Shown here piece by piece: positions 1-12,382 of a DNA stretch of 64,000 nucleotides. Source of the DNA: Nansenia antarctica (taxonomy: Eukaryota; Chordata; Actinopteri; Argentiniformes; Microstomatidae); NCBI GenBank assembly GCA_963989245.1, contig OZ022345.1:23220696-23284695 (forward strand). Direction: 5' to 3'. The position numbers and the translations under genes are program-made. How positions within the stretch are numbered: position 1 is the stretch's first letter; every line of letters begins with the position of its first letter. Under the pieces are notes generated by a model, which saw only the letters and a list, made by a program, of their open reading frames with translations, was not told the origin of the DNA and did not search any database.

Positions 1-346
1 AAATCCCCAGATGAGAGTGTTACATTAGTTTTCTTAAGATAGGATAATAAATAAATCTGTTCAATGGGCATTTGCCAAAGTAGCCTACTGTTAATCAGTA
101 TTTATCCTGTATGGTGTATATGAAGATGTTATGACGTTTTATCATGAAAATAATGAACAGCAAGCTAGATCCAAAACTAGGGCCGGTGGAGGAGGGCAAT
201 TGTCACATTGGACAGACTACCAAAACAGAAAAATAAAGTATCTTAACGACAGCAAAAGTGATGGATGTCAGAAATACATTACCTGGAGATTCAATAAGGT
301 AGCCTACTTTTATATGACAGGATATGGGTTTGGGTTATATGACACC

Positions 347-784
347 TGTAGCGAGATAGATAGATAGAGCCAAAAGTAAAAAGTCGCTGAGAGACGCAAG
401 CAGGGTCTGGGCTGGTAATTGTATGACGCGCCAAACAATCCGCTGAGATGAAAAGTACGTTTTAGAGCATTTATTGAATAGAACAATCAAATTTGGCGAC
501 GTACAAAAAGAATCCATAAGCGATCAAAACCAGAAAAATAACAAACTATGCGTATAGAATATGCGTATAATGCGGTCAACAAAAATACATCGCTCCCCTC
601 TCTCTCCACTACCGCCATGCAAGGTGCGCAGGTGCTTAAATTACCTTGCAATATCACCCCCCATAACCATATGACTTCTCAATACGGTGATCTAGGCAAT
701 AAACAAACAATCAAAGTAAACTCACAATAAACCCATTAGCCTGTTATACTAAATACCCCCTAAATCATATTCATGCCTCCTACA
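347..784. repeat. Solo LTR (438 bp) with 5-bp target duplication
   Basis: The segment begins TGTAGCGAGA and ends CCTCCTACA, the TG...CA ends of an LTR. It is flanked on both sides by ACACC (342-346 and 785-789). The inverted arm of the host palindrome reads straight through this point (near 2010-2020, reversed) without the insert, which acts as an empty site. No internal retrotransposon sequence is present, so it is best explained as a solo LTR left by recombination. Family and orientation are unknown. Confidence 0.7.
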
Positions 785-2129
785 ACACCTCAGGCCTTTG
801 GGTCGGGTGGTTCATCCACATGGATGGAGGCAGACTGAAAGGACACACATTCATTGCCTATTTCATAAAGGTTCTCCATATAACGACGTCGCACTATATA
901 ATTGTTTGCCTGACTGGCCATCGGATTTGGGCAGTCTGGGGATTTACACGGCAAATCAACTGAAGAACTACAAATCACTGATGACAGGGAGATGACGTAT
1001 GACTGATCTGATGAATCAACCCCTATTTCATTAATTTTCTCTATATAACGACGTCGATCATTGATCGGCAACGACACTATAATAGTTTGCCTAACTGGCC
1101 ATCGGATTTGGGCTCCTAATATCTAAAAAGCACTAAGGTTTTCTTATTTTATCGAATTAAAGTAGCGAAGACCAGACATTCCCATTGACCGCCAGTCAAA
1201 CTTCTCCACTTCTATCACCCAAAAAGGGGCGTGATCATTCTGATGACAGGGAGATGACGCGCAATTGCTCTGATGAATATGTGTTAAATAATGACTGTGT
1301 GTCACTAACGCAGCTCCACCTATGAGCGGCTGCAGCTCTGTACTGACCATTGTATCTAGCAGCTCTCTCAGGGTTGCCACGCTTGCCTTGAAGTACTTTT
1401 CCATACCACCTCTTGATTTTCCAGGTACCATGTTTTGTGATGATATCTAGACCGTTAAAACTTTGCGCCCCCGCCCGTCCTACACACCCGCCCACCCCCA
1501 GAGGACACCTGACTACTTGATTTAAAAGATGTGCCGTCTAGATGTGCAGTCTAGTCTAGATGTGCGATCAGCTCTTAAATGCTTAGAGATAGTTAGCTGT
1601 CTAACCAGTGTTTTGATAGCTCAGTGTAGATGTATTAAACTAGAACTAATTTCCAGCCTAGAACCCCACTGGGCTGAAAAACTTGGTTCCCTAAAATGTA
1701 TAGGTGATGATTCCAATTCTTCATATGTCATCTCCCTGTCATCAGAACGATCACGCCCCCTTTTGGGTGGTAGAATTGTTAGAAGTTTGACTTGCGGTCA
1801 ATGCAAATTTATGGTCTTTGCTACTTTTATACTTTTTAGCTATTAGGAGCCCAAATCCGATGGCCAGTCAGGCAAACTATTTTATAGTGTCGTTGCCGAT
1901 CAATGATCTACGTCGTTATACATTTTAAAAATCATGAAATAGAGGTTGATGTGTGTCCTTTCAGTCTGCCTCCATCTATGTGGCTGAACGACCCTAACCC
2001 TGAGATGTCATATAACCCTAACCCATATCCTGACATATACAACTACCTTATTGAATCTCCAGATAATGTATTTCTATCACTTGCTGTAGTTAAGATACTT
2101 TATTTTTCTGTTTTGGTAGTCTGTCCAAT

Positions 2130-3012
2130 CAGTGGTGTAGTCTAGTTTTTTCTAGTGGGTATACTGTGATTTTGCCCTCCCAGTCAGAGCGACACCTGTC
2201 CCGTAGCGACACCCCATAAGCACCACCACAGCCACACTCACTTATGCATACAGTATGCATCTACACCGGTGTTTGCTGCCTTGGGGGGGGGGGGGGGGTG
2301 GCATGGACTGTACTTGTATCAAGCTGCCTCACGCTACAGAAACAGGAGATAGGCTCCTGCCCCCTAAGGGCCGTTAGGCTCGAGAACCATCGGTTCTCAA
2401 GGCTACTTACTTATCCTATCTAGATCCAAGATGGCGGCGCGCTTAGACGCGAGGCTCGGAGTGGCTTCCACGCTGGTGTTTTTTAGTGTTTTTAAGAATA
2501 TTTGTATGTACATTTTTATTATAATACTTATTAAAATAACGTGAAAAAATACTTTTGTGCAATATGACAACCCTAGTTGACTATCTGTGCAGTATAGTAC
2601 AGTGGATTGTGTACATAGCCTTTATTTATGTAAACCAGCTCCTTACCTTACCTTGTGATTTTGTGCTTTTTCTAAAATGGCGGCGAGACTCCCCCTACCA
2701 TCCTAGGTTTCGCAAATTCGCGGCCCGCCCACCCCAAGGCTCTGTAGGGGAAATACTGAGACATTCTGAACGACTGGTTATGCGATAACAAACATGTCAG
2801 AAAGTTCGAAGTAAGTGCTTCGTAACACAGACGGGGTGAATTTTATGAATGAAAGTGAAAGTTCTGTCACAAAACGCCGTTACGTATTCTCGCGCATTTT
2901 TTAGTGGGTGACACGCAAATCCTTGGCCGTTCCTAGTGGGTATACGCAAATCCTTGGCCTTTCCTAGTGGGTATACGGCGTAGTCCTGCGTATCACGTAG
3001 ACTACACCACTG
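2130..3012. mobile_element. Non-autonomous hAT element, TSD TGTCCAAT
   Basis: The ends are inverted: left CAGTGGTGTAGTCTA, right TAGACTACACCACTG. Both sides carry the 8-bp duplication TGTCCAAT (2122-2129 and 3013-3020), the hAT signature. Subterminal motifs resembling CTAGTGGGTATAC occur at both ends (2152 and 2930-2975). There is no transposase. A run of G (2284-2298) and a short L2-derived insert (2425-2725) lie inside. CAGTGGTGTAGTCTA ends are known to me from teleost hAT repeats. Confidence 0.85.
2425..2725 (+). mobile_element. Internally deleted L2-like LINE (5' end joined to 3' end)
   Basis: Bases 2425-2530 match the reverse complement of the 5' end of the L2-like LINE at 8801-12078 (AAGATGGCGGCGCGCT and the text that follows). 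Bases 2550-2725 match the 3' untranslated region of the L2 copy at 44591-47150, reversed (GTGCAATATGACAACCCTAG, then GTAAACCAGCTCCTTA). All coding sequence is missing. It looks like a SINE-like deletion derivative rather than a 5' truncation. Confidence 0.65.
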
Positions 3013-3235
3013 TGTCCAATGTGACACTTGCCCTCCTCCACCGGCCCTAGTTTTGGATCTAGCTTGCTGTTCATTATTTTGATAATAAATCGTATGCACA
3101 CACACATACATATACTACCATACAGGCTAAATACTGATCACTTGGCAAATGAATCATCTATTAAAGTAGCAAAGATCACACATTTGCATTGACCGCCAGT
3201 CAAACTTCTACCACTTCCTGAGTAAATCCAACGTT

Positions 3236-3700
3236 CCTACGCTGAGACCGTTTTAACTTGCGCCCCCCACTCGCGGATATCAGGAAGTATTAGCGCTATA
3301 TGCCGTTACCGTTAGCAACACATTCCAAGCGCTAGCTAGCAAGCACATCAATGTTTGTTTGCAACAATGAACCATGTGCTTGCCAACCAACATTGATAAA
3401 GCCACATTTAGAACAGCCACAGACAGTTCCAAGCCAACTACTTAAATTACTAAATGTTTTAGAAAGCCTATCACATTTTCCAGGACAACACAAGATGTCC
3501 ATGTTAATTTTCAATTTTGCTCAGTTTCCATGCCTTTTCCAGGTATGGAACAGGGCTCAATAATTTCCCTGTTTTCCAGGTAGCGTGGCAACCCTGTCTC
3601 TGCTTCATTCATCAATCACTCCAACTCCTACCGTCAGGTCGGCGCCTCCGTTGTTGTTCAAGCTAGTGTCGCTTTCCCAGTCTTTGTGTAATAAGTGAAC
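3236..3700. other. Unassigned intergenic sequence
   Basis: No convincing gene. Two pieces (AGACCGTTTTAACTTGCGCC near 3246, and a TTTTCCAGGTA motif at 3537 and 3576) resemble text at 1385-1475 inside the palindromic element, so this may be a degraded extension of it. Confidence 0.3.
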
Positions 3701-3911
3701 ATGTTGTAATGTTTGCCCTCTAGCACAGTTATACACTTAATAAATGACTCGTGTTGTCTTCGGTCTCAGCAATCAAGGACCCCAATTGAAATAAGCCAGT
3801 GGCTTTCTTGGGTTTTTATCCTTTTAGTTGACCTTGTATGTAATATGTACTTTCATGTACCTACTTCTGCAAACATCCTAATAAAGTTTTCAATCAATCA
3901 ATCAATCAAGC
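3700..3911 (+). mobile_element. LINE 3' end with (AATC)n tail
   Basis: An AT-rich 3' region ends in CCTAATAAAGTTTTC followed by about five copies of AATC (3891-3910). A short simple-repeat tail after an AATAAA signal is typical of L2/Rex-type LINE 3' ends in fish. No coding part remains. Confidence 0.5.
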
Positions 3912-3956
3912 ACCGTGTGCGTTCACTGATCCACCATCTTTGTTTCACATCCGGTT

Positions 3957-4680
3957 CCTTCTTCTGTTTCTTCTTCTTCTTCTGTTGGGTTTAACGGCAG
4001 CTTGCATCCTTCGCGTTGCACTACTGCCATCTTCTGGATTTATCCAATTCCTACATTCGTCACAGTCTCCCTATCAGGCCAGTTCTCATGAGAAATGTGA
4101 CCAGACACTTCCTGCCCTGTCCACTCCCACCACACTCCAATACGCCCTCCACACCTTCTCTCGTCAGTCCCCATCTGTTCAGTCCCTCCATCATGTCCTG
4201 TCTTTCTGACGCATATTTCCTGCAGTTAATAAGAACATGCTCTACTGTTTCTATTACAGGACAATAGTCACATAAACCTGTCGGGTGTTTTCCTATATTG
4301 TGTAGAGTTCCATTCAGATTACTATGCCCTATTCTTAGTCTGGACATTACCACCTCCTCTTTTCTATTTCCTCCCCTGATTCTCACACCACCCACTCTGT
4401 TTTGTAATGCATATATAATTGTCTTCCCCTTGTCTCCTGGTCCCACTGTTGCTGCCACTTTTTATTTGCTTCCCTCCACACAATACTTTTTCCCTCTGAT
4501 TTTGATATTTGGATGTCAGTGTCTATGTTTCCTTTTTTTACCGTTTGTTTAGCTAGTTTGTCTACTCTTTCGTTTCCCATGATACCCATATGTGCAGGGA
4601 CCCACATGACCACTACCACCACTACCTGCTTCACCACCCTTGAATTTACTTCCATTATACTGTGCATTAAGTCTCACTTA
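3957..4680 (-). pseudogene. I-type LINE fragment: RNase H tail and C-terminal Cys-His domain
   Basis: On the minus strand 4667-4383 reads as the end of an RNase H domain (WVPAHMGIMGNERVDKLAK: the HxGxxGNExVDxLAK signature). A shift to another frame near 4385-4460 continues to 4060 with RLRIGH, then a CDYC-x7-H-x4-C knuckle typical of the C terminus of I/R1-type ORF2. The 3' end is a GAA-rich simple repeat (reverse of 3957-3984). RT and endonuclease are absent, so the copy is strongly 5' truncated and carries at least one frameshift. An RNase H domain separates it from the L2-like LINEs nearby. Confidence 0.75.
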
Positions 4681-4685
4681 AAAAG

Positions 4686-5099
4686 TTGACTATACAGAGA
4701 GAGAGAGAGAGAGAGGTAGTCATCTCTACCCTGCTACCCAGGTGGGACTTCCACCCAGCCTTCATCAAAAACATAAACGCTGAAATATCCAGAGAGTGTG
4801 CAATGAAGCAAAATGTATACTTGGCGGCCCACCCCACCCTGGACGAGTACAGTCTATATGACCAAGTGCACATCTTCAAGGCAACAGTCCCCATTTTTGC
4901 AAAGACCCTGAAGGACGTCGCACTAGACCGCAGACCGAACACATCCTACAGGAGCAACAGAGACCATCAGACCACCACCTCACACAGACCATCATCTAGA
5001 CGACCTGCTGCATCCAGAGAACACCCTGCAGTATCCAGAGAACACCCTGCTGCATCTAGGACACCCTGCTGCATCCGGAGGACACCCTGCTACATCTAG
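4686..5099 (+). pseudogene. LINE ORF1 remnant, SGNH hydrolase-like C-terminal part
   Basis: The frame (137 codons) begins within a GA repeat, so the true start is lost. Codons 11-75 read as the end of an SGNH/esterase-like domain of the type found in ORF1 of some CR1/L2-group LINEs: STLLPRWDFHP near the start, then LYDQVHIFK, whose D and H fit the family's C-terminal catalytic Asp/His block. It ends in a proline- and arginine-rich tail made of repeated REHPA units encoded by the direct repeats at 5020-5100. The N-terminal block with the catalytic serine is missing, so it cannot be active. The domain call rests on motif likeness only. Confidence 0.5.
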
Positions 5100-5287
5100 A
5101 GGACAGCCTGCTACACCCAGAGGTCTCCCGGCTGCACCAAATAGACACCCTGCTGCACCCCAGGCCAGGCCCACCCCGCCCCTGCCATCCCCATACCACA
5201 CATATGCGCAGGCTGTGAGCAGAGGAAGCCCAAAACCTACACCTAGCAGAGCCCCACCCTACGACCTGAGCATACACCAGATGCTCA

Positions 5288-8200
5288 GTGAGCTCTACGC
5301 AGTCATGGTCCGGGACTAAAACCATTAGAACAAAAACAACTAAATACAAATCTTTAACAATATCATCCTGGAACATTCAAGGTCTGAGGTCGACTGCCTT
5401 TGGCATTAAGAGCAGAAACTCAGACTTCACGAAAGAAATGTCAAACACAGACATAATTATCCTACAGGAGACATGGTATAGAGGAGATGGTCCCACTGGC
5501 TGTCCCGCCAACTATAGAGAGCTGGTAGTACCATCCACCAAGCTACCTGGGATCAGACAGGGACGAGACTCGGGAGGTATCCTAATATGGCACAAATTAG
5601 AACTCTCTCACTCCATCAGGCCAATCAAAACAGGAGCTTTCTACATATGGCTAGAAATAAATAAGGAACTTACCTCAACCGAGAAAAATATCCTCCTGTG
5701 TGCTACATACATCCCCCCAATTGAATCCCCATATTTTAAAGATGACATGTTCTCCATCCTAGAGGAGGAAATTAACCATTTCCAGTCCTGTGGTCACATT
5801 GTAGTCTGTGGAGACCTCAACGCCAGGACAGGACAAGAACCTGACACTCTCAGCACACAGGGTGACAAACACCTACCAGGAGGTGGTAACATCCCCTCCC
5901 CAATATGCCCCCCCAGACACAGCTACGACAAGGCAACAAACAAACATGGGTCACAACTCCTACAGCTCTGTCGTTCACTGGGACTGTACATAGTCAACGG
6001 TAGGCTTCGAGGAGACTCCTATGGTAGGTACACCTACAGCTCATCTCTGGGTAACAGTACAGTAGATTACTTCATCACTGACCTTAGCCTGGTGTCTCTC
6101 AGAGCGTTCACAATCAGCCCATTAACACCCCTGTCAGACCACAGCAAAACCACAGTCTACCTGAACAGTTCAACACCCAATCATGAAGTAGTAAAACCTA
6201 CCAAACTACACACTATTAAAAAATACTACAAATGGAAGGAAGGTAGTGTTGAAATATATCAAAACGCTATTAGACAACAACAAGTTCAATCACTATTAGA
6301 CCAGTTCCTGAAAAAAACATTTCAATACAACAGTGAAGGTGTAAACAAGGCAGTAGAAAACCTTAATAATATATTTGACCTTTCAGCCTCCTTATCTGAC
6401 CTAAAGGCCTCAATTTGAAAACCCCCCAGAAATAACAACAATGACAATGATTCGACAACGAGTGTCAAAACCTCAGAAAGGAACTAAGGAACCTATCAAA
6501 CCAGAAACATAGAGACCCAGACAACCAGAGCACACGTCTTCACTATGGTGAAACATTAAAACTGTATAAAAATACATTAAAGAAAAAAAGGGACCATCAT
6601 GTTAGAAACCAGCTACACTCTATAGAGGAATCCATAAAAACAAACAAATTCTGGGAAAAATGGAACACTCTAAATAAACAAAAACATGAGGATCTACCCA
6701 TCCAAAATGGAGATATATGGGTAAATCACTTCTCCAATCTCTTTGGTCCAATAGAGAAAAATAAACAGCAAAGACACATACAAGATAAACTACAAAGTTT
6801 AGAGTCAGCCATAAAAGACTACCAGAACCCGCTAGACTCTCCAATTACACTAAAGGAAGTACAGGACAAAATAAATTCACTCGAAACCAAGAAGGCCTGT
6901 GGTGTTGATGGCATCCTAAATGAAATGCTAAAATTCACAGACGTCAAATTCCAATTGGCTATATTAAAACTCTTCAACATTGTCCTTAGCTCTGGGATTT
7001 TCCCCAATAACCAAGGATTGATAACGCCACTCCACAAAAGTGGAGATAAATCTGATCCAAATAACTACCGTGGGATCTGTGTCAACAGCAAAATTGGGAA
7101 AATCCTCTGTATGATCATCAACCAAAGACTCCTACATTACCTCACTGTAAACAATGTCCTAAGCAAATCCCAAATAGTTTTTTTTACCAAAGTATCGTAC
7201 AACAGACCATATATTCACCCTCAGCACCCTAATTGACAACCAAATAAACAAAAACAAAAGCAAACTATTCGCCTGCTTCGTAGATTTCAAAAAAGCCTTT
7301 GATTCAATTTGGCACAAAGGTCTGCTATTCACACTGTTGGAAAATGGTGTTGGAGGAAAAACCTACGACATCATAAAGTCAATGTACACTAACAACAAGT
7401 GTGCTGTTAAGATTGGCAAAAACCACACAGACTTCTTTTCCCAAAGCCGGGGGGTTAGACAGGGATGCAGCTTGAGTCCAACCCTCTTCAACATCTATAT
7501 CAACAGTTTGGCAAAAACATTAGAGCAGTCTGCAGCACCTGGCATCCCCCTAGTAGACACAGAAGTCAAATGTCTACTGTTTGCTGATGACCTGGTGCTG
7601 CTGTCCCCAACCAAAGAAGGGCTACAACAGCACCTCGACCTTCTATACCAATTCTCCCAGACCTGGGCCTTGACAGTGAATCTCACTAAGGCGAAAATTA
7701 TGATTTTCCAAAAAAGATCCAGCCTCCAGCACCACAAATTCAAATTCTTCCTAGATACAATTGCCCTAGAACATACAAAGAATTATACCTACCTCGGCCT
7801 AAACATCAGCACCACAGGTAGCTTCAACAAAGCTGTGAACGACCTGAGAGATAAGGCAAGGAGGGCTTTTTACGCCATCAAAAGGAACATCAAGTTAGAC
7901 ATCCCTATTCAAATCTGGCTCAAATTATTGGACTCCGTTATAGAACCCATTTCCCTGGTTGCGAGGTCTGGGGTCCACCTGCCAACCAAGATTTTGCAAA
8001 ATGGGACAAACACCAAATTGAGACTCTGCATGCAGAGTTCTGCAAATCCATTCTTCGTATCCAACGTAAAACACCAAATAACGCATGCAGAGCAGAATTA
8101 GGACGATACCCACTAATTATAAAAATTCAAAAGAGAGCGTTTACATTTTACAACCACCTAAAAGAAAGTCACCCTGACACGCTCCACAACAAAGCCCTTA

Positions 8201-8778
8201 CCCACAGAGAGACTCTAGGGAGATGCCTCCTCAACCAGCTAGTTCTGGGACTCTCACAGTCACAAGCAGAGCCACCTATTAGACTAAACCAAATTATAAG
8301 AAAACAAAAAGAAAATTACCTGACACATTGGCAAAAATCAACCAAAAACCAGAGCAAATTGGAATGCTATTTGGCCCTAAACAGAAAATACACAGTGGCA
8401 GAATACCTGAGTACTGTGACAGACCCAAAGCTAAGGAAATCCTTGACTACGTACAGACTCAGTGAACACAACCTGGCCATCGAGAAAGGCCGCCACAGGC
8501 AGACCTGGCTCCCCAGACCAGACAGACTGTGCACCCACTGCACACAAAACCAGGTGGAAACAGAGCTGCACTTCTTAACTACCTGCCAGCTGTACAAGGA
8601 CATCAGGGACACATACTTCCCACTGATCACCAACATCCATGGAGACTTTGAGGACTTGACCAATGTCGAAAGGCTACCATATCTGCTGGGTGAGGTACAG
8701 AAATGTGCAAACACAACAGCAAGATTTGTTAGCTGCTGTGATAGAAAAAGGCAATCAAATGGGCTAAAACCACCATAA
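5288..8778 (+). pseudogene. LINE ORF2: endonuclease and reverse transcriptase, frameshifted
   Basis: 5288-6418 is an intact 376-codon endonuclease frame: SSWNIQGL near the start, LQETWY for the metal-binding Glu, VVCGDLNARTG, and LSDHSK near the end. A stop at 6416-6418 ends it; 6481-7236 is open and gives the palm start (KKACGVDGI, LHKSGDKSDPNNYRGI). A slip in the T run at about 7180 moves the reading to the frame of 7241-8100, with FVDFKKAFDSIW (motif A), RGVRQGCSLSP (motif B) and LLFADDLVLL (motif C). Another shift near 7955 leads to 8101-8778 with a CTHC...H...C Zn-knuckle. Catalytic Asp residues are present in each RT motif, but the three breaks make it inactive. Roles: target nicking and cDNA synthesis for LINE insertion. 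Confidence 0.85.
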
Positions 8779-8800
8779 GAATTGAAATAAGTTTTATGAA

Positions 8801-11800
8801 TTAATGAATGAATGGTCTTTATTGTCATTGCTATAGTACAGGTACCAAACAACGTAATTTGGGAGGGGTGGCTCCCCTGGTGCTAGGAAAGAAAAAAAAA
8901 GAAAAAAAACAAGAAGGGAAAGGAGCTGGTTTACATAAATAAAGGCTATGTACACTATCCACTATACTATACTGTACAGATAAAACACTGTGCTGTACTC
9001 TATGCTATGCTATACCTATTCTAACATTTCCTATTTCTCTGCAACCTTATGTACCCTAGGGTTGTCATATTGCACATAGTGTTATTGCACATTCATTTAA
9101 AGTGTCGCAGTTTGCAGGCTTGAAATGTACACATTTGTGCCTCAGCACTACACCTGATTTTTCAATCCAGCAGCTGCCATCAATCCGTCCAGACTGTCCA
9201 GGGCCCAGAACCTAGGTCTTTGCTGTGTTCAGGGCCTGGATGGCCCTGGGGTAGAAGCTGAGCTTCAGTCTGTTTGTCCTTGCGGCCAAGGTCCTGTACC
9301 GCCTGTTCGAGGGCAGCCGGGCAAAGTGTTCGTACCCAGGGTGGGATGGGTCTCTGGAGATCTTGGAGGCCTTCCTGAGGCAGCGTGTGTTGTACAGCTC
9401 TTCCAGAGAGGGGAGGGGGGCGCCGGTGATCTTCTGGGCTGTTCTCACGACTCTCTGTAGCGCATTTCTCTCTGCGGCTGTGCAGCTGGAGAACCAGTTG
9501 CAGATGCAGTAGGTGAGGATGCTCTCCACTGCGCAGCGGTAGAAGGCCACCAGTATCTCCTGCTTGTTGTGGTCCTTCCTGAGGACTCTCAGGAAGAAGA
9601 GCCGCTGTTGTGCCTTCTTGATGATGGTTGCTGTGTTGTTTTTCCAGGACAGGTCATCCTGTATGTGCACCCCCAGGAATCGGAGGGTTGAGACTCTCTC
9701 CACGCTCTCTCCGTCGATGAGCAGGGGCTGGACCTCAGATCTTTTCCTCCTGAAGTCCACGATGATTTCCTGGGTCTTTGACTGGTTCAGCAGCAGGTTG
9801 TTAACCTTGCACAGCTTGCTCAGCTGCTCTACCTCATCCCTGTATGCCGCCTCGTCCCCCCCCCGAGATGCAGCCCACCACGGTGGTGTCGTCTGCAAAC
9901 TTTACGATGGAGTTGCTGGGGTGGACGGGGGTGAAGTTGTAGAGGATGGGGCTTAGCACGCAGCCCTGGGGGGACCTAGTGCTGAGTCTGAGGGCTGTGG
10001 GAGCCCACCCGCACCCTCTGGGGGCGGTCGGACAGGAAGTCCTTGATCCATGCACATATAGAGTGTGATAGTCCCAGGTCTAGTAGTTTGGTCACTAGCC
10101 TGTCTGGAAGGATGGTGTTGAAGGCAGAGCTGAAGTCCACAAAGAGCAGTCTCGCGTAGCTGTTTCCCCTCTCCAGATGGGATAGAGTGGAGTGGAGAGT
10201 CATCGCGATGGCGTCCTCTGTGGACCTGTGGGCTCTGTAGGCGAACTGGTATGGATCCAGGTTGGGCGGGAGGCGTGTGACTATGTGGGCCCGGACTAGT
10301 TTCTCGAAGCACTTCATGATGATTGGTGTGAGTGCCACCGGGCGGTAGTCGTTTAGGCAGCTCACCGTGCTTTTCTTCGGGACTGGGATGATAGTTGAGG
10401 TTTTCAGGCAGGGTGGGATGGTGGCCTGGGACAGGGACTGGTTGAAGATGTTGGTGAAAACCCCGGCCAGCTGGTCGGCGCAGTCCCTCAGCACCCGTCC
10501 CAGGACGCCATCCGGCCATGAGGCTTTCCTGGGGTCCACCGCCTTCAGCACGCGTCTCACTTCATGCTCTGTGAGGGTGAGGCTGCTGAGAGCTGGAGAG
10601 AGTGGTGTTTGTGTTGTGGTTACCTCCGTTCGCCCCTCGTCAAACCGGGCGTAGAAGGAGTTCAGCTTTTCCGCCAGCAGGGGGTCGTCCTCTGCGGCTG
10701 TGAGCCTGTTGGCTCTGAAGTTTGTCATGTGCTGAACCCCCTGCCACACCCGCCTGGAGTCGTTGCTCAGGAAGCATTCCTCAATCTTCTCTCTTTGGTC
10801 TGCCTTGGCCTCCCGGATGCCGCGCTTTAGGTTAGCCCTGGTGGTGCTGTACAGCAGTGTGCCCTTCCCTGCGAAGGCGTTGTCCCTCTCATTGATCAGT
10901 TTTTGGACCTTCCCAGTCATCCATGGCTTCGTGTTGGGGTAGACCCGGACCCGTTTGTCCACGGTGACTGAGTTGGTGCAGTTCACTATGTGGTTCAGAA
11001 CCGACGTGAACTGTTCCAGGTCCTCATGCTCAAATTCCTGCCATGAGGTGTCATTTAGGCAGATCTGCAAAGGAGCGGACCCTGCTGGCCAGGTTCTGAC
11101 AGTCTTAGTGGTGATGGGAGCACTTTTCCTCATGGTAGTGTAGGCTGGGATCAGGAGGATTGACACATGGTCAGACATGCCTAGATGAGCTAGCGGTCTA
11201 GCCTTGTAAGCAAGCTTGATGTTGGTGTATACCTTATCCAGTGTTTTTTCTCCTCTTGTTGCACATTTAACATGCTGATAGAACTTGGGTAGTACTACCT
11301 TCAGGTCAGCATGATTAAAGTCTCCGGCGATAATATGGACTGCCTGTGGGTCCGCGCTTTGTTCACCACTGATGACGTCATATAGCCGCGCCAATGCTAA
11401 GCTACCATCCGCGTTTGGCGCAATGTAAACACATGTTATGTACACTGCGTTGAATTCCCTCGGGAGGTATGTGGGTCGGCATTTAACAGTCAAGTATTCT
11501 AGGTCAGGGGAGCAGTGGCTACTTACAGTTTTCGTGTTTAAGCACCAGCTGTCCTTCGTAGATATAATGAGGCCGCCTCCGCGGGTCTTCCCACTAAGCA
11601 AAGTCCTGTCCGCACGGTGTCCAGGCCTATCGCGGAGTCCAAGATAGTGTCATTTAGCCAGGTCTCCGTGAGAATAATCACACAGCTATCTCCCACGATG
11701 TTATTGGTAACGACATGCAGTCTCAATTCGTCCATCTTGTTTGCCAGAGACCTGACGTTGGATTGGAAAATACTCGGCAAAGCTGGCTTATTCTCGCCGC

Positions 11801-12077
11801 CGACGTTTGTATTTGAGTGTTGGGAGAGCGTAGTATTGTTCACCCGGCGACCGAGCGATGTCGAATGGGATTCCCTGCTGTTCCAAGAATTCTGTTGTTA
11901 CAGTCCTCTCATTTTGCGCACCAACTTCTAGTAAGTCTAGTCTGCTGTAGGTACTTTTACACAACCGTTCCCTATAAGTACTAAAATAAAAATGTACATA
12001 CAAACGTATGTACGCTAAAAAAACACCAGCGTTGAAGCCACTCCGAGCCGCGCGTCTGAGTAGCGCGCCGCCATCTT

Positions 12078-12078
<1 letters not shown>
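8801..12078 (-). mobile_element. L2-like LINE, near full length
   Basis: The 3' end lies at the left: a GAATG tail (8801-8815) followed by the reversed text of a conserved 3' UTR that recurs at 17694, 20871, 33401, 44591, 47284 and 48250 (CAATGACAATAAAG, GGTACCTGTA, TAAATAAAGGCTATGTAC reversed). The 5' end is at about 12077 with AAGATGGCGGCGCGC on the minus strand, which also occurs at 2425. About 3.28 kb in total. No clear TSD. Element type follows from an EN-RT ORF2 without RNase H and the short repeat tail; L2 is my best clade call. Confidence 0.85.
9212..11843 (-). pseudogene. L2-like ORF2 (endonuclease-RT), several frameshifts
   Basis: Reading minus strand from 11843: SNVRSLANKMDEL and ILTETWLND (endonuclease start), frame change near 11600, then 541 codons (11601-9976) with VHIIAGDFNHADL, a DHVSILL block, and RT motifs up to LLFVDFSSAFNTI (motif A). 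Further frame changes near 10000-10055 and 9850 give SPQGCVLSPILYN (motif B), VKFADDTTVVG (motif C), then 9898-9212 with the thumb and C-terminal part (NNLLLNQSKTQE, FLGVHI, ending NTAKT). The intact copy at 44942-47215 shows the undisturbed order. The motifs are conserved, but the frameshifts make it inactive. Confidence 0.85.
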
Positions 12079-12366
<288 letters not shown>

Positions 12367-12382
12367 ATCTTTCACCACCCAG

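Larger units (their letters stand above)
1..3235. mobile_element. Long palindromic (foldback-like) element, interrupted
   Basis: The left part (about 60-350 and 790-1260) is repeated in inverted order on the right (about 1715-2129 and 3013-3160). For example the stretch with key words CTAGATCCAAAACTAGGGCC at 165-184 reappears reversed at 3043-3062, and the stretch around 210-300 reappears reversed at 2040-2125. A short module (GACCGCCAGTCAAACTTCT) occurs at 1188, 3191 and reversed near 1790. No transposase frame is visible. The left end may lie outside the window, so the family cannot be named. A solo LTR (347-784) and a hAT element (2130-3012) sit inside it. The short reading frames across it are chance frames. 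Confidence 0.6.
4681..8800 (+). mobile_element. Non-LTR retrotransposon with SGNH-like ORF1 and EN-RT ORF2
   Basis: A nearly 4.1-kb LINE lies between the I-type fragment and the L2-like LINE. It has the end of an ORF1 (4700-5100), a linker of short direct repeats (5020-5160), then an ORF2 with apurinic endonuclease, reverse transcriptase and a C-terminal Cys-rich region to 8778. The start is truncated within a GA-rich run. I place it in the jockey/CR1-L2 group on domain order, but cannot fix the clade. Confidence 0.75.

Noticed and set aside
9953..10519. Proline- and histidine-rich 188-codon frame
   Set aside because: Shadow of the L2-like ORF2 RT region in another frame.
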